NCBI GenBank assembly: GCA_949825045.1
Contig: OX463824.1
Coordinates: 33,238,269-33,302,268 of the forward strand
Reading direction: 5' to 3'
DNA from: Argyresthia goedartella
Lineage: Eukaryota > Arthropoda > Insecta > Lepidoptera > Argyresthiidae
DNA: 64,000 bases
The stretch's first letter is position 1. Each line of letters begins with the position of its first letter. Shown in pieces: positions 1 through 11,516 of the stretch. The notes beneath the pieces are model-generated. The model had not been told where the DNA came from. It ran no database searches and saw only the letters and a program-made list of their open reading frames with translations. Both the position numbers and the translations under genes were made by a program.

Positions 1-1883
1 GAACAGATCCCTGGGGGAGGCCTCTCCACACCGTACGGGGTTCAAAGCTCTCGCCAGGGATACGAAGTGAGATTGATCTGGACATAAGCAGACTGCAAAT
101 GCAGTTTCTCATTCTTACAGGGATGTTCAGCTGTTGTAACTTGTACCTGAGCACTGAAAGAAGTACATTGTCATAAGCAGCAGATATGTCCAAGAACACA
201 GCTAGGACAGATTGTTTTTTGGAGAAAGCTAGCCGAACATCAGTGATGAATATGCTAAGACTATCAGATGTACTGTAGCCTTTGCGAAAACCAAATTGAG
301 ATTGAGCAAGGATACCCTTAGACTCCACAAACCACTCCAATCGATTCTTAATGAGATGCTCTAGGGTTTTTGCCAAGACCGAAGACAGGGCTATAGGTCT
401 ATAATGATCAGCTACATCCGGGGACTTACCGGGTTTCAGAAGGGGGATAACGATTTGTTCCTTCCAAGAGTCTGGAACATAACCTGTATTATAAAAAATG
501 TTCACAAGTTTTAACAGATACTCTAAAGCTGGCAGGCCTGCATTTGTTAGAAATGAATATGGGAATCCATCCATCCCAGGGGCTGAGTCGCGGATATGGG
601 ATAATACTGATTGAAGTTCTGCAATGGAAAATGAAGCATCCAAAGGGTCATTGATAGTAGGTAATGTATGGGAATTGCAAGATTCCTCTAGGAGAGGGAC
701 ATAGTCAGGAGCCAATTTATTAAGGAAATTTATAGCAATATGATGGGGGATGCGGGGAGAGTTATGGTGAACACAACCCTTTCTATACCTGTTAATATAA
801 TGCCAAACCAAACTAGCTGGAGTTGATGGAGAAAGAGTGGAACAAAATCGTTTCCACCCCTTGTATTTTTTCTTTCTAAAGAGACGTCTGGATCTAGCCA
901 CTATTTTACGATAACTAACTAGGTTATCAACGGTCATAGCAGATATGTAGATTACTTCAGCATTATTGCGAGCTTTGATTATTTCTGTACACTCTCTATC
1001 CCACCATGGTGGAGAAGATACTTTTTCAGAAGCCGAGTTCTTGAGCGGGATCGATTCATCAGCAGCAGATGATATAGCGTTAGTGAATTGAGAGTAGCAA
1101 TCAACAGCATTGCCCTCATGAACATCAGGAAGAGAGCTGGTGAGTAGGCTAAGTTTATCAGAATAACCATCCCAGTTGGCTTGAGACACACGGTTCTTTA
1201 ATAAGGGGTTGAAGTCCCTGTGGGGGATGGATGACGAAGGAATGGTCATTTTTAATGGGAAGTGGTCACTACCATGTGTAAGGTTCAACCTATGCCAGAA
1301 GATCAGGGAAGCCAGGTCTGGGGAACATAGTGACAAGTCAACACAGCTTTTGTTTTGATTTGGGGGAGTTAATCGTGTAGCTGAACCATCATTCAGCAAA
1401 CATAGGTTTAAATCATCAGAGATCTACCAGGGCCCTACCAAAACTGTCGTTGCGAGGGGAACCCCAAGCCGAGTGATGGCCATCAAAGTCACCTAATATT
1501 AGATAAGGGGGGGTTAAAACCGAAAATATACGTCTTAAATCTGGAAGAAAGGTTAGATTAGGATGAGGGGTATATATGGAAAGAATAGAAATACCTTGAA
1601 CAACAACGCCTACTACACTAATTTCATTGTTATGGGGGGGAATAGGAATTGAAATAGCACAAACACAATTATTTACAAATAGGGCTGAACCGCCCCCACT
1701 GCCATCCTGCCTATCATCTCGGAAACAGCAATAGCCGCGCAGGTTAAAGCGTCTTCCTGGCTTAAGCCAGGTCTCCGTGATGGCAAAGACAAGAGGGGAA
1801 TGTTTATTTATTAAAAAAAATATGTCATTTATTTTTAATTCAACGCTTCTCGCGTTCCATTGAAGAATAGCCAGTGGAGCCAT
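1..1883 (-). pseudogene. Non-LTR ORF2: endonuclease plus partial reverse transcriptase
   Basis: The first 155 codons (1416-1883) encode an APE-like endonuclease that starts MAPLAILQWNARS, has the ETW motif and ends after a GDFDGHHSAWGS motif, where families usually show GDFN(A/G)HH. A one-base shift near 1420 moves the frame. The rest reads on to the window edge as endonuclease C-terminus (GSDHFPL), linker and RT fingers and palm. Visible RT signatures are APGMDGFPYSF, YRPIALSS, QFGFRKGYST, FLDISAAYDNV and GLPQGS. The YADD box lies beyond base 1. ORF1 and ORF2 overlap by about 44 bp (1840-1883), as in related elements. Confidence 0.8.
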
Positions 1884-2612
1884 TGAAACGGTTTACAAAT
1901 GAGAGGAGTTGTGAAGCTACGTGGTCTGGTATAGAATTGTTACTGGAAATCATTGAGGTGAGGAGTGACAGCAGTAATGATATAACATTATCTGCTGGAG
2001 AGGACTGAGTTTGAGATTGGCTTTGTAAAGCACAACCATTCTGTGGTTCGTAGTGGATTGTGAAAGAGTTAATAATGTTCTGATGAGATATCTTGTCATA
2101 CCCGGACGGGGTGAATTTATTAGGTTTTGGGGATTTGAAGATAGTTTTTCTGTAGCCAGAAGAAGAAGGAGCAGAGAAAGGTGGAGAAGACTGGGTTTGG
2201 TAAGTTTGGGAGGCTGATACCTCCGCATAGGACCTGTATGGAGAAGGGAAGCATTTAGATGATTCTTCATAAGATATGTTCTTCTCTGCCATAATAGTTT
2301 TAATGTTCTTTTGTCTTAATTGCTCCGGACAATCTTTACTTATGGCCAAGTGATTGCCACAGCAAAAGAGACAAGATGGGTACTTGTTGCATGTATCAGT
2401 AGTATGGTTTTCACCGCATTTCGAGCACCTAGGCTTGGACCTGCACTTTGATTTCGTGTGCCCATATCGGCAGCAGTTGAAGCATTGGACTGTGGGGTAT
2501 TGATACAGTTTCACAGGTAAGGATGTATAACAAGCAAAAACTCTAGTAGGGAGCACTTGCCCATCAAAGGTGGCTATGACCGATTGGGTAGGTTTCCATT
2601 CCGATATATCCT
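1840..2612 (-). pseudogene. ORF1 C-terminal half with CCHC zinc knuckles
   Basis: This frame encodes the nucleic-acid-binding end of a non-LTR ORF1. It runs from EWKPTQSVIATFDGQ through a Cys-rich stretch (CFNCCRYGHTKSKC, CSKCGENHTTDTC, CLFCCGNH...C) to a Ser/Pro-rich tail, and stops at 1840 overlapping the ORF2 start. In related elements these knuckles bind the element RNA in ribonucleoprotein particles. The frame has no natural start. Its 5' side abuts a GATTTT microsatellite (2613-2640), which is the 3' tail of the inserted CR1-like element. The missing N-terminus is at 5650-6293. Confidence 0.75.
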
Positions 2613-2880
2613 GACAAGTCAAAATCAAAATCAAAATCAAAAATCATTAATTTCCATAGGATGTTGTTACATCACTTAGATCCGTCATTACATTTTTTTG
2701 GGTGAGTTCACTAACCCAATGGCGGAATCTGTGGAGAAGAGCTCACCGAAGAAACTCCACAGTCGTCGCATCTTTTGCGTTTCCTTTTTTAAATAAAATA
2801 TTGTCAAATTACAAAATGAATGCTAATTATATATCGAAACAGCCTGTTACTCAAACAATCTATTCCCATGGACATCTGTC

Positions 2881-4839
2881 CTCTAAGTAATCAGATATCC
2901 TGTAGTAACCTTTTTTATACAATTTCTGTTTTATTATTATTTTAAACTTGTCTAAAGGTAAGTTTTTAATATCAGTAGGGACCTTATTGTAATAGCGTAT
3001 ACAATTGCCTTTAAAAGAATTACTAATTTTATGTAGTCGGCTTACATAAGCAACCAACTTGTCTTTATTTCTAGTATTAAAATTGTGTATATCACTGTAC
3101 TTCTGAAAATTAGTTATATTTCTTTTTACATACACAAGATTGTCATAGATATATTGAGACACAAATGTCAGAATATTGATTTCTTTAAACTTTTCCCTCA
3201 GTGACACTCTAGGCCCTAATCTATAAATTGCACGAACAGCCCGTTTCTGCAGAATAAATACACTATTAGCATTCGCAGCGTGACCCCACAATAAAATACC
3301 ATAGGTCATTAGACTATGAAAGTAACTAAAGTAGACTAGTCTAGCGGTGTCTACGTCGGTAAGAGCTCTAATTTTTTTAACTGCGAACGCTGCCGAACTC
3401 AGTCTGTTCGAAAATTTATTTATATGAGGATCCCATTGTAGTTTGGCGTCTAAAGTAATGCCCAAAAAGACAGTCGACTGCACAAGGTCCAATCTCTGTC
3501 CTTTTATAAATATGTCTGTAGTTACCGGGTTCACATTGGGTAACACGAATTTAATACATTTAGTTTTCTTTTCATTAAGTAATAAATTGTTAACAGTAAA
3601 CCAGTTCACTATACTAGAGATAGCATTGTTTACCTCGTCATAATTTGATTGCTGTCTTTTAACTTTAAATATCAAAGAAGTATCATCGGCAAACAATACT
3701 AACCCATGTTTTGCTTTAACAAGGTAAGGTAAATCATTAATATATACTAAAAACAAGAAAGGACCAAGAATTGAACCTTGCGGTACGCCCATACTTATTG
3801 AAGACCCAGGTGATCTTTTCCCATTAACATCGACCATCTGAACCCTATCTGTTAGATATGACTCCAGAAGGCCAAGTGCCTGATCTTTTACACCATAATG
3901 GCGTAACTTTCTGACAAGAGTGTCATGATGGACGCAATCAAAAGCCTTGGATAGATCGCAGAAGACACCTATTGCATCCATTGCGTCTTCCCAGGCATCA
4001 AAAATATTGTCGATTAGTTCAACACCAGCATCGGCTGTTGAACGACCCTTTGTGAAACCAAACTGAGCAATATGAATTAAATTATTGAGATAAAAATGAC
4101 TTTGCAATTGATTAAGTATGAGTTTTTCAAATATTTTGCTAAGCGTTGGTAGTATCGATATGGGTCTAAAATTGGTGGGGTCTGATGTACTACCAGCTTT
4201 GAATAAAGGTATAACTTTACTTAGTTTCATCAAGTCAGGAAACACACCATTATCTATACATTGATTAAATATACAACAAAGGTGAGGTGCAATACAATCT
4301 ACAATGGAACTAATAATTTTTACTGATAGACCATGGGCGTCAGCTGTCTTTTTCATTTCCAGGGATTTAAACGCTTTTACAATGTCTTCATTATTTACGT
4401 GCCTAAATTTAAAATCTGTTTTACATTCCTCAAAGTTTTGTTTAAGTATAGATTCAGCAGCAGCGGGAGATGAATTTAAAGACTTGGTTGTTGAAACTGG
4501 AATGTCCGTAAAGAAATTTTCGAAAGCTTTTGCTACTTCTAGGTCTGTACTTAGCAATTGATTATCTATCTTAAGCTTGAAGTTATTATGTGTAGCTTTG
4601 GCCTTTCCAGTCTCCCTGTTTATAATTTTCCAAGTCGTTTTCATTACATTGCTACTAGATTCAATTTTGTTTTTAATGAAATTAGATTTAGCTACGGCAC
4701 AAACGCGTTTAAACATTTTTGAATAACTACGAACATAATCTAGAAAGGCCGTATTTTTGTTATATGATTTCTCTTCATAGAGTTCATATAATCTTCGTCT
4801 GCTCCTATGAATTCCAACTGTCGCCCAATCACTAAACAA
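2881..4839 (-). pseudogene. CR1-like reverse transcriptase
   Basis: About 650 codons of RT with the full set of signatures: FRPISILPTLSKIFEK, QFGFTKGRSTADA, FCDLSKAFDCVHHD, MGVPQGSILGPFLFLVYIND and LFADDTSLIF. A C-terminal region follows with YGILLWGHAANA, LQKRAVRAIY and a final ISDYLEDRCPWE. The FADD catalytic pair is intact. It should follow the endonuclease in the same protein, but a stop and a frame change in an A-run around 4840-4870 separate them, probably a single-base indel. The C-terminus resembles the fragments at 16567-16803 and 17394-17975, so this group has several members here. Confidence 0.85.
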
Positions 4840-4868
4840 AGCTTTGTTATTAACTTTTATAGATTTTT

Positions 4869-5640
4869 TTACAACAAATTTGGATCGTCACTGTATGGTA
4901 TTTCCCATAGTTTATCTAAAATATTATTCCTGTAGTGTTCAAGCCGAGTGTCACTAACGGGCACACATGTAATATCCTCTTTTTGGTCCTTTTTTATTTT
5001 AATATTGAATATACCTATCTGACCAGAGTGATCAGAGGTTAATTTATTGATGACCGATTTGAAAATGGGCGTAATGTTAGTAAATATATTGTCAATGCAG
5101 GTAGCAGATGTTGCAGTAATTCTAGTAGGCTCCAAAAACAGATAGTTCATGTTGTGACATAAAAATAAAGATTTTAATCTAGTACAAATATTATTATCCT
5201 CTAACAGATTAACATTAAAATCACCACAAATTATAAAAAAATTGTTTTTATCGCTGATTTTAATCAACACTTCATCCATTTTCTTTTCGAATAAATCAAA
5301 GGATGAATCTGGTGGTCTGTATACGCTCATTACAATAAGTTGTTCAAGTTCAATACAGGCTATTTCCATGGTACGCTCAACAGACAGGCTCACTATGTCA
5401 ACTCGTTCCTTATATTTAAAACTATTATTTACAAGTATTAAGGAGCCACCGCGATCAGCTGTTTTTCTGTTGAACGAACTAGCAACGTGGTGGTTATTAA
5501 AGTTGAACATGAACTGATAACTCTTTAAAAAGTGCTCTGTTATACATAAAATATCAATATTATTACAGTTCATGAATAACTCAATTTCCAGTTCTTTACT
5601 TAACATGCCCTGTATATTTTGATGAACCACGTTTAAAATA
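4869..5640 (-). pseudogene. CR1-like APE endonuclease domain
   Basis: About 255 codons of apurinic-type endonuclease, the enzyme that nicks target DNA for target-primed reverse transcription. It shows HQNIQGMLSK near the start, CITEHFL, RGGSLILV, SVYRPPDSS, ICGDFNVNLLEDN, CIDNIFTN and a final LTSDHSGQIGI. These cover the catalytic Asn, Glu, Tyr, Asp-Asn and Ser-Asp-His positions of the family. The frame ends at 4869, just before the RT frame. The DNA upstream of the HQN motif belongs to another element, so the original start codon is lost or lay very close. Confidence 0.8.
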
Positions 5641-5649
5641 TTCCGTAAT

Positions 5650-6293
5650 AGTAACCTTCCGGTTAATTCTTCGGACCTTCAGTATTTTTCCTATTCCATC
5701 GGGGACTTGAATGTTTAGTAGGACCTCTTCATCAGTCCAGTCCTGCGGGACATCACTTATTACACCCATGCGGGTGATATTATAGGTGGGAATGCTGGCA
5801 ATATATCCTTTGTCAGATAGTTTGGTACAGATCAGGAAGCAGTTAGCTTGCTCTGGTTTAGTGAACTCCACAGAGACTCTATTTCTCCCAGCCCGCTTGA
5901 TCCCATCAGGTTTGATACCAATAGTGTTACTGTTCATGAGAAACTTTCCGAACCTGACCGGGTGCATGGTAGATCCAGAACGTTCATCAGTATCGGATCG
6001 GGATACATGAACCAGGAAGGGAGCTTTATCGGAGGTCGAGTACCTCATTCTGCCAGTGCTTTTATGAATCTTATTTACTGGTATTTTTCGATTGCCTCAA
6101 CACGGGGACGCTTAAGTTTCTTAGCCTGCCCATCACAAGCAATGTCCTCTGAGTCAGATGAAGATTTGTAATAATTATTATCGCTCACGGGCGAGAAGGG
6201 CGGAGCAGGGGGAGATGAGGCGTTGGAGGACCCATCGAATAACTCCTGGGAAGCTTCATTTTTGTCAGGGGGTTCAGGCTCAATTTCATCCAT
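5650..6293 (-). pseudogene. ORF1 N-terminal half
   Basis: The N-terminus of the interrupted non-LTR ORF1. It begins MDEIEPEPPDKNEASQE with an acidic, Ser/Pro-rich stretch and a basic patch (KKLKRPRVEA). It continues, after a one-base frameshift near 6085, into a folded region ending DEEVLLNIQVPDGIGKILKV followed by RRINRKVTI. This last part looks like the RNA-binding domain that precedes the zinc knuckles in related ORF1 proteins. Beyond about 5650 the frame runs into the inserted element's endonuclease DNA, so residues past RKVTI are not native. Confidence 0.65.
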
Positions 6294-6590
6294 GATTAAG
6301 GAATGTTACATCCCCAAACACGGAAGAAAAAACAAACACTGTGTACCACTTACCAAGTAGAAAGGCCAAAAACAACAAGACAAACAATAACACAGGACAA
6401 TCACAAGATATACAGATACTAAAAAGTACTAATTTCGAGCGGAAATCGGCAAAAGAAACTAAATTTTCAATTCTCCAATGTGCTCACCATCAACACTTTC
6501 TAGCGAATCACACTTCGACCTCAATCAATGAAACTTCTTTGACACTTTGACAACCACCATCACCACAGAGTACTTTTCTACCTGCTCAGG
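6294..6590 (-). other. Probable 5' UTR of the I/Jockey-type element
   Basis: No convincing coding frame. It directly precedes the ORF1 start on the minus strand and is moderately AT-rich. A TTGGTAAGT splice-donor-like string sits about 50 bp upstream of the ORF1 start. The 5' end of the element is placed near 6580 only because the composition changes there. Confidence 0.35.
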
Positions 6591-7575
6591 CCCGCCACAC
6601 ACATACGTTCCGTCGTCGTTCCGTACTGAAACGCCGGAATCACGGATTTTGAACGCAATAAGCTTTCCAATTAATCAATCAATCTCAGTTTGGAAAGTAT
6701 CGACAACATTGTAATTATCAAAGCCTATGAGTCTCTTTTTTTGTGAGCTTTCCACTAATTTATTCGTAATCTTTCATTTCATCAGCGAACACGCGTTACT
6801 TGAATCACAATAAAAAAAAACAAAATAGCTCACCAAATGATTCAGTTTCTCGAATGGGTGTCTCGACTATGGATCGACACGACGCTGGGATCTGGGGCAG
6901 ATGCTGAACAGCAACGTTACGACGACGAGGCAGAAGATTGCTCGGCTCATGGCCGGCTGCTTCTTCCTCCATATTCGAGTCCAGGAGCTGCCTGGTCACT
7001 GCACTCTCAATTCCGTGATAGTGGCAGCAATTGTTTCTAATCAGCTGATGATTTCTTGACAGCATTGATAAGGTGCATCATCATCTGGTGTTTAATTTCC
7101 AGTAGCCTTCTCAGAAGTTTTTCTGTGGCATATTTCTCCTGTGATCGAGGTGATCCCGCTTCTGATGTCGCAGAAGGGTCAGGACCGATGGCTGAGGGCG
7201 TCCCGAGGATGGGTGTGATGGGTACTCGAGCAATGGAGACAACATCTTCGTTATAACACAGTTTATTAACTTTAGGGCTCGAATCATGTACTAGACACAG
7301 AATAATGACACTTGACACTGGGAGCACTAGTTACAGAATAATCACACTGAACACGGGGACTGGCTAGTCCAATAATGAGGAAGGAGGTGCGCTCCGTACG
7401 ACTGCTCGTGATAGACTAACTCGCTGACTGGCGCGCACGCCCTTTTTATAGCATGCACACCTAACCTCCATTATTGGCTTAACCTAAGCGAAATGCAAAT
7501 ATCGCTTGTGTCACCGTACTTATCTCCATTTCCTTACGCTATAGCTATATCTCATTTCGTACACTACGACATATA
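6591..7575 (-). other. Unassigned transcription unit, possible LTR plus leader
   Basis: On the minus strand this region has a TATA box at 7442-7451, an initiator-like CAGTCAGC about 25 bp downstream (7423-7430), and an AATAAA signal at about 7262-7267, followed by two short frames (7037-7327, 96 codons; 6805-7065, 86 codons). TATA, start site and poly(A) signal within 200 bp is what an LTR (U3-R-U5) looks like, so a decayed LTR element is my first reading. The 86-codon frame reaches a GT splice-donor-like string near 6832, so an alternative 5' exon is also possible. I do not recognise the proteins. Confidence 0.3.
7423..7451 (-). promoter_or_regulatory. TATA box with initiator
   Basis: CTATAAAAAG on the minus strand (7442-7451), followed about 25 bp downstream by CAGTCAGC (7423-7430), close to the arthropod TCAGT initiator. 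The spacing is right for an RNA polymerase II core promoter. It would drive transcription leftwards. Confidence 0.5.
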
Positions 7576-8464
7576 TATGTATGTATATCGTTATCTAGTA
7601 CCCAAGATACAGGGAATCCTAGAAATGGGGCTAGATCAATGTGTGTAAATAGAGTCCAAGGTATTATTGTTATTATTTATTTTGTCCAAGCAAGTACATA
7701 AAAAGAAACAAATAAAAAAGTTTGTCTTTTGTTATTGAATTTTTGAATATGGCAAGTAAAATTACTATTATTATTATTCACCTGTTTTATTATTCCCCTT
7801 TTCAAAATAAACCCAAAATATAAAACATAAAACAAATTGTGTGGACAGCAGTTATTGTAATGTGGTGTCTGCGAAAAATGTTAACCGATTTCGGAGTTTT
7901 TTCCTTAAAATATTTCGCAGGCGCTGTAAAGTATAACCAACCAACCAACCATCGCAGTAAAGTTTACTACCAAAAAAAAAATGCTTCCAAATTTGTCCAC
8001 CCGTTTGAGCGCTAGAGTGCCAAAGCAGACACGCTAAACTTTAATAAGTTGACCACTTTTCGTTTTTTAAGTTACCACTCTTTCGTCTCGGGGATTAAAA
8101 ATGTATAGCTGTGCGTTAGTCCCACTACAACAGTCAGTATAATTTACTATTTGGTTTTATTCTCCTCAATCCGGAAAAGGTTGAAAGAAACCCAAAAGAC
8201 AGCTAAAAATCGAAAAATATTTTTTATGAGTAGTTCAGCCTCTTTCGCTAGACGGCTTAGGTGTTGGATCCAATGTCGTCTGCGCCTTATTGTAAACCAA
8301 AGATTTCGATTAATGCGAGGTGCGATGTGTATGTGTCGATGTAGGCTGAGTCTGATGATTATAGGTATAATCTTTTTCCGCCTTCTAACCTCAAAATAGC
8401 ACCTTCGCTGCTTGATTTTGGGTTTTCAGACGGAAAAATTCTATTCGTAACTCGTTCGCAGAGG
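7576..8464. other. No gene seen
   Basis: AT-rich sequence with short simple repeats (ATAT near 7570-7590, CAAC near 7935-7955, TTATTA near 7665). The 82-codon plus-strand frame at 8151-8399 is Arg-rich and has no recognisable domain. I see no structure that identifies an element. Confidence 0.5.
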
Positions 8465-8780
8465 GTGTTTTTAAGAGGTATACAAATTCAAAATGAAATA
8501 AAACACTTAGGAATAAATTTCATTATCATGGTATTGGTTTTATTTAAAATATATTCTTAAGCCGAAAGTGCTTCTTAAGTGCTCGAAAGTCGAAAAAAGT
8601 GGTTGATAATTGGACTTCCCGATTACGCTTTATTCGAGCCAGCCGTGACGCCCCTTCGTCCCGAATCATTTGAAAGCACTAATGGCATAATAATATATTT
8701 TAAATAAAACCAATACCATGATAATGAAATTTATTTTTACGTGTTTTATTTCGTTTTGAATTTGTATAACCCTTAAAAAT
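8465..8780. repeat. Hairpin-forming inverted repeat
   Basis: Two arms of about 90 bp (8465-8555 and 8692-8780) are near-perfect reverse complements, for example GGTATTGGTTTTATTT against AAATAAAACCAATACC, around a spacer of about 136 bp. A snap-back structure of this size suggests a foldback or MITE-type element. No transposase frame is present. The outer ends decay into mismatches, so the termini are uncertain. Confidence 0.7.
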
Positions 8781-9060
8781 CAGCCGTTATCAGCCATGTC
8801 AACGCTAAGAATTTCGTTCATCGCAACGTCAATCGTTGACGCCATCGCAATACCGTGGTTAAAAATTCTAAGCACGGCTGCTGATTTCCGCGCGTTTGTA
8901 ATGCGATAAACGCCCATTTTTATCGCGCGACGTGTGCTAAGGGCACTTGTGCTGACGGCCTTGCGGTTTTCTTATCGTACGAATCGCGACAACCGCGCGT
9001 CACCCGCGTCGTCAGACACCGCCGTATGCAACCTGCCTTAGCGTCGTGACGTCTGTCCTG
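8781..9060. other. No gene seen, weakly palindromic
   Basis: GC-richer, CpG-rich stretch. It contains a loose palindrome (ATCAGCC...CTAAGAATTT near 8788-8815 against AATTCTAAGCACGGCTGCTGAT near 8862-8885). No frame or domain recognised. Confidence 0.35.
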
Positions 9061-9638
9061 GCTAGCGGAGCTACTCCCTGCTCTAAGTAAAATATTTGAA
9101 AAAAATATCTTAAGCCAGTTATTGACATTGTAATTGTAATCGGGTGCTAGTTGGGGGGACTGGTCCAGTCTGGTTTCTCATAAGTTATGTTCATTACAGC
9201 TTGTCTTTGTTCTTATTTATTTATTTTGTTAGATTGTTATTTTGAGACATCTTATTGGCACTTATGGATAAGATTTTATAATATTGTCATTAGAGTAGAT
9301 CATTTTTATATCGTACAATGTGTAAAAAAAATAAAAATTACAAAAATTAAAAAAATTACATCCCCGTAGAGTTTCTTGGTGCTATCTTCTCTGACGGGCG
9401 TATTCCCGAAGAACTGATAGAGTTCATTGAGTTTCTTTTTCCTGTGCGGGATTCAGCCATGAATTACCACTTGAAGGAGAAATTTCCTTTTTCAAACTCA
9501 AAACAGTTATGTTCTCATTACTTTAGTTGATCATATTTGATTTATTTTTTCCATGTATATGAGACTTAAGTAAGTGTTTGACTTGTAAAAGTGCATTATT
9601 TTGCCTACTTGCAATGAATGATTTGATTTAATTTGATT
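9061..9638 (+). mobile_element. CR1/Jockey-like 3' end fragments
   Basis: A short RT remnant reads PALSKIFEKNILSQL near 9080-9120. The stretch ends in a 3'-UTR type common in lepidopteran non-LTR elements (GACTTGTAAAAGTGCATT) and a GATTT microsatellite tail at about 9618-9638. The middle (9187-9369) encodes only a hydrophobic frame followed by an A-rich run. It may be two fused fragments. The tail marks the left limit of the BEL/Pao remnant. Confidence 0.5.
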
Positions 9639-11480
9639 TTACGCAAGATAGGACAATCCGGTTACCACGCCGGCTATACACAGACGACAGGGATGACCAT
9701 CCAGAGCTACATGTCTTCTGTGACGCAAGCGGCAGCGCTTTCACTAGCGTCACCTACGTTCGCGCTAAGAAAATCAGTGACTGGCATACCTCGTTAGTGA
9801 TGGCACGTGCGCGCGTTGCACTTCTCAAGGAGATGAGTATACCTCGTCTGGAGTTACAGGTCGCGATGATGGGCGCGAGACTAGCAGACACCTTGAGACG
9901 ACATCTAGAAGTCAGCCGGGTAACGTGTTGGTCAGACTCTAAGACCGTACTCAGCTGGCTGCCATCTGACAGCGGTCGTTACAAGCCTTTTGTTGTCCAT
10001 CGCGTCAGCGAGATCTCCCATCTGACCGACGTCCACGGCTGGAGATGTGTGCCGTCCGGGTTGAATGTGGCAGATGGGGCCACTAGGGACACCGTAGTTG
10101 AGGATAACACGAGGTGGCTGCACGGGCTGCCGTTTTTGCGGTTGCCAGAGGAACTCTGGCCGACAGAGGAGAAAGAAGCCGCGCTTGACATGATGAGATT
10201 GCCACCGCCTTATGACCCGGAACTTAAACTCTTCTGTGCGACGATTTTTGTCTGTGAGATACCAGACGAATCCAGGTTCTCTAGCTACTGGCGCTTAGTT
10301 AGGAGTACTGCCTGGCTGTTCCGTGCAGTTCACAATTTTCGGAATGGAAACAGTCGCCGAGTCGGAGAGCTAACTGCAAGAAAAAACTACGATGCTGAAA
10401 TAAGATGTATAAAGGAGAGCCAAAGACATAAATTCAATGAAGACGTTCAGACTATTAAGGAAACAGGGCATGTTTTACGGCTTACTTTAATTGCCTCCCT
10501 TCCTCGACGTAGACGGCACTCTTCGCGTTCAAGGGAGGATCACCCATGCTTACGTAGAAAGCAACACAAGACACTCCATCATACTACACCCCAAAGACCA
10601 ATTCACACGCCTACTGAAGCACCGTTACCACACGGGTGCGGCCCATGTCGTGCGGGAGCTTGTGCACAACAACGACGTTTTTGGATCCTGAACGGCAGAA
10701 ATGCCGTGAACTCGGTATGGAATGAATGCCAGGTGTGCAAGCTACGGAGAGCGAGACCCGAGCCACCGCTGATGGAGGAGTTGCCCGACGTGAGGCTCAC
10801 TGCCGGAGGACGACCATTCCGGTATACCCGGAATATATTCCGGTATAGCCTACCGGCTTGGATTACTTCGGACCTTTGACTGTGGAGGTTGGACGTCAAG
10901 TCGGGAAAAGGTATGTGGCTCTCTTTACGTGCCTGACAGTCCGCGCCATACACCTAGAAGTGGTGCACGACCTAACCACTAGCAGCGCTATTATGGCGAT
11001 TGGACAACTTATTGCCCGTCGCGGAAATCCGAGGCAGATCTGGAGCGATAATGCAACGACCTTCAGAGGAGCCGATCGTGAACTAGGACAGTCAGTTGAG
11101 TCCATCGACACGGAGGAACTTGTCCGCTTTGGAAACATCAGGTCTTTTTAATGGCATTTTATTGCTCCCAACGCTCCTCACATGGGGGGCTGCTGGGAGA
11201 GACTCGTACGCTCAATAAAGACCGCTCTTCGCGTTACTTTGAAAGCGACTTTGCCTTGTGACCAGACCTTACTGACGTTACTTGCAGAGACCGAGAACTT
11301 TATATACAGTAGGCCCTTGACATACGTTAGCCTACCTCTGGCTCCTAACAACTTCCTACTGACACAGGACCCTAACAACGATTATCTTTTGGAACCTTCA
11401 CGAACGGGGACACGCTGTGACGATCCTGGCGTCACTCGCAGAGGCTGGCTCACCTGACATGGAAACCCTGGCTGAAGGAA
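9639..11480 (+). pseudogene. BEL/Pao pol: RNase H and integrase, truncated
   Basis: The 5' end of pol is missing. It starts at the RNase H domain (LHVFCDASGSAFTSVTYVR, then SWLPSDSGRYKPFV) and continues through the linker to the integrase zinc domain, which is in another frame near 10491-10691 ([28 protein letters not shown]). The DDE core follows (DYFGPLTVEVG, AIHLEVVHDLTTSSA, IWSDNATTFRGADREL) and ends MGGCWERLVRSIKTALR. At least three frameshifts break it (about 10480, 10850 and 11150). Catalytic Asp, Asp and Glu positions are still readable. The frame stops at 11480 at an insertion and resumes at 14921. Confidence 0.85.
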
Positions 11481-11516
11481 CCCCTTTCTGCGAACATTAG
11501 GACTGTTTTCGGTGGT

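Larger units (their letters stand above)
2613..5650 (-). mobile_element. CR1-like non-LTR element inserted in ORF1
   Basis: A minus-strand element of about 3.0 kb consisting of endonuclease, RT and a short 3' UTR, ending in a GATTTT microsatellite at 2613-2640. Short-repeat rather than poly(A) tails are usual for CR1-like elements. The 5' side starts only a few codons before the endonuclease HQNIQG motif, so ORF1 is missing (5' truncation). It lies inside the ORF1 of the flanking I/Jockey-type element. The exact 5' junction (5640-5662) and any target duplication could not be fixed by eye. Confidence 0.7.
1..6580 (-). mobile_element. I/Jockey-type non-LTR retrotransposon, interrupted
   Basis: Read on the minus strand this is one element: 5' UTR (about 6294-6580), ORF1 start at 6293, ORF1 C-terminal half (1840-2612), then ORF2 endonuclease and reverse transcriptase running off the left edge. 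The two ORF1 halves are separated by a different retrotransposon (about 2613-5650). The left half begins just where the right half stops in a typical ORF1: N-terminal RNA-binding-like part at 5650-6293, zinc knuckles at 1840-2612. Frameshifts at about 1420 and 6085 show it is not functional. The clade (I versus Jockey) is not settled; a zinc-knuckle ORF1 and an APE-type endonuclease fit both. The 5' boundary is approximate. Confidence 0.75.
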
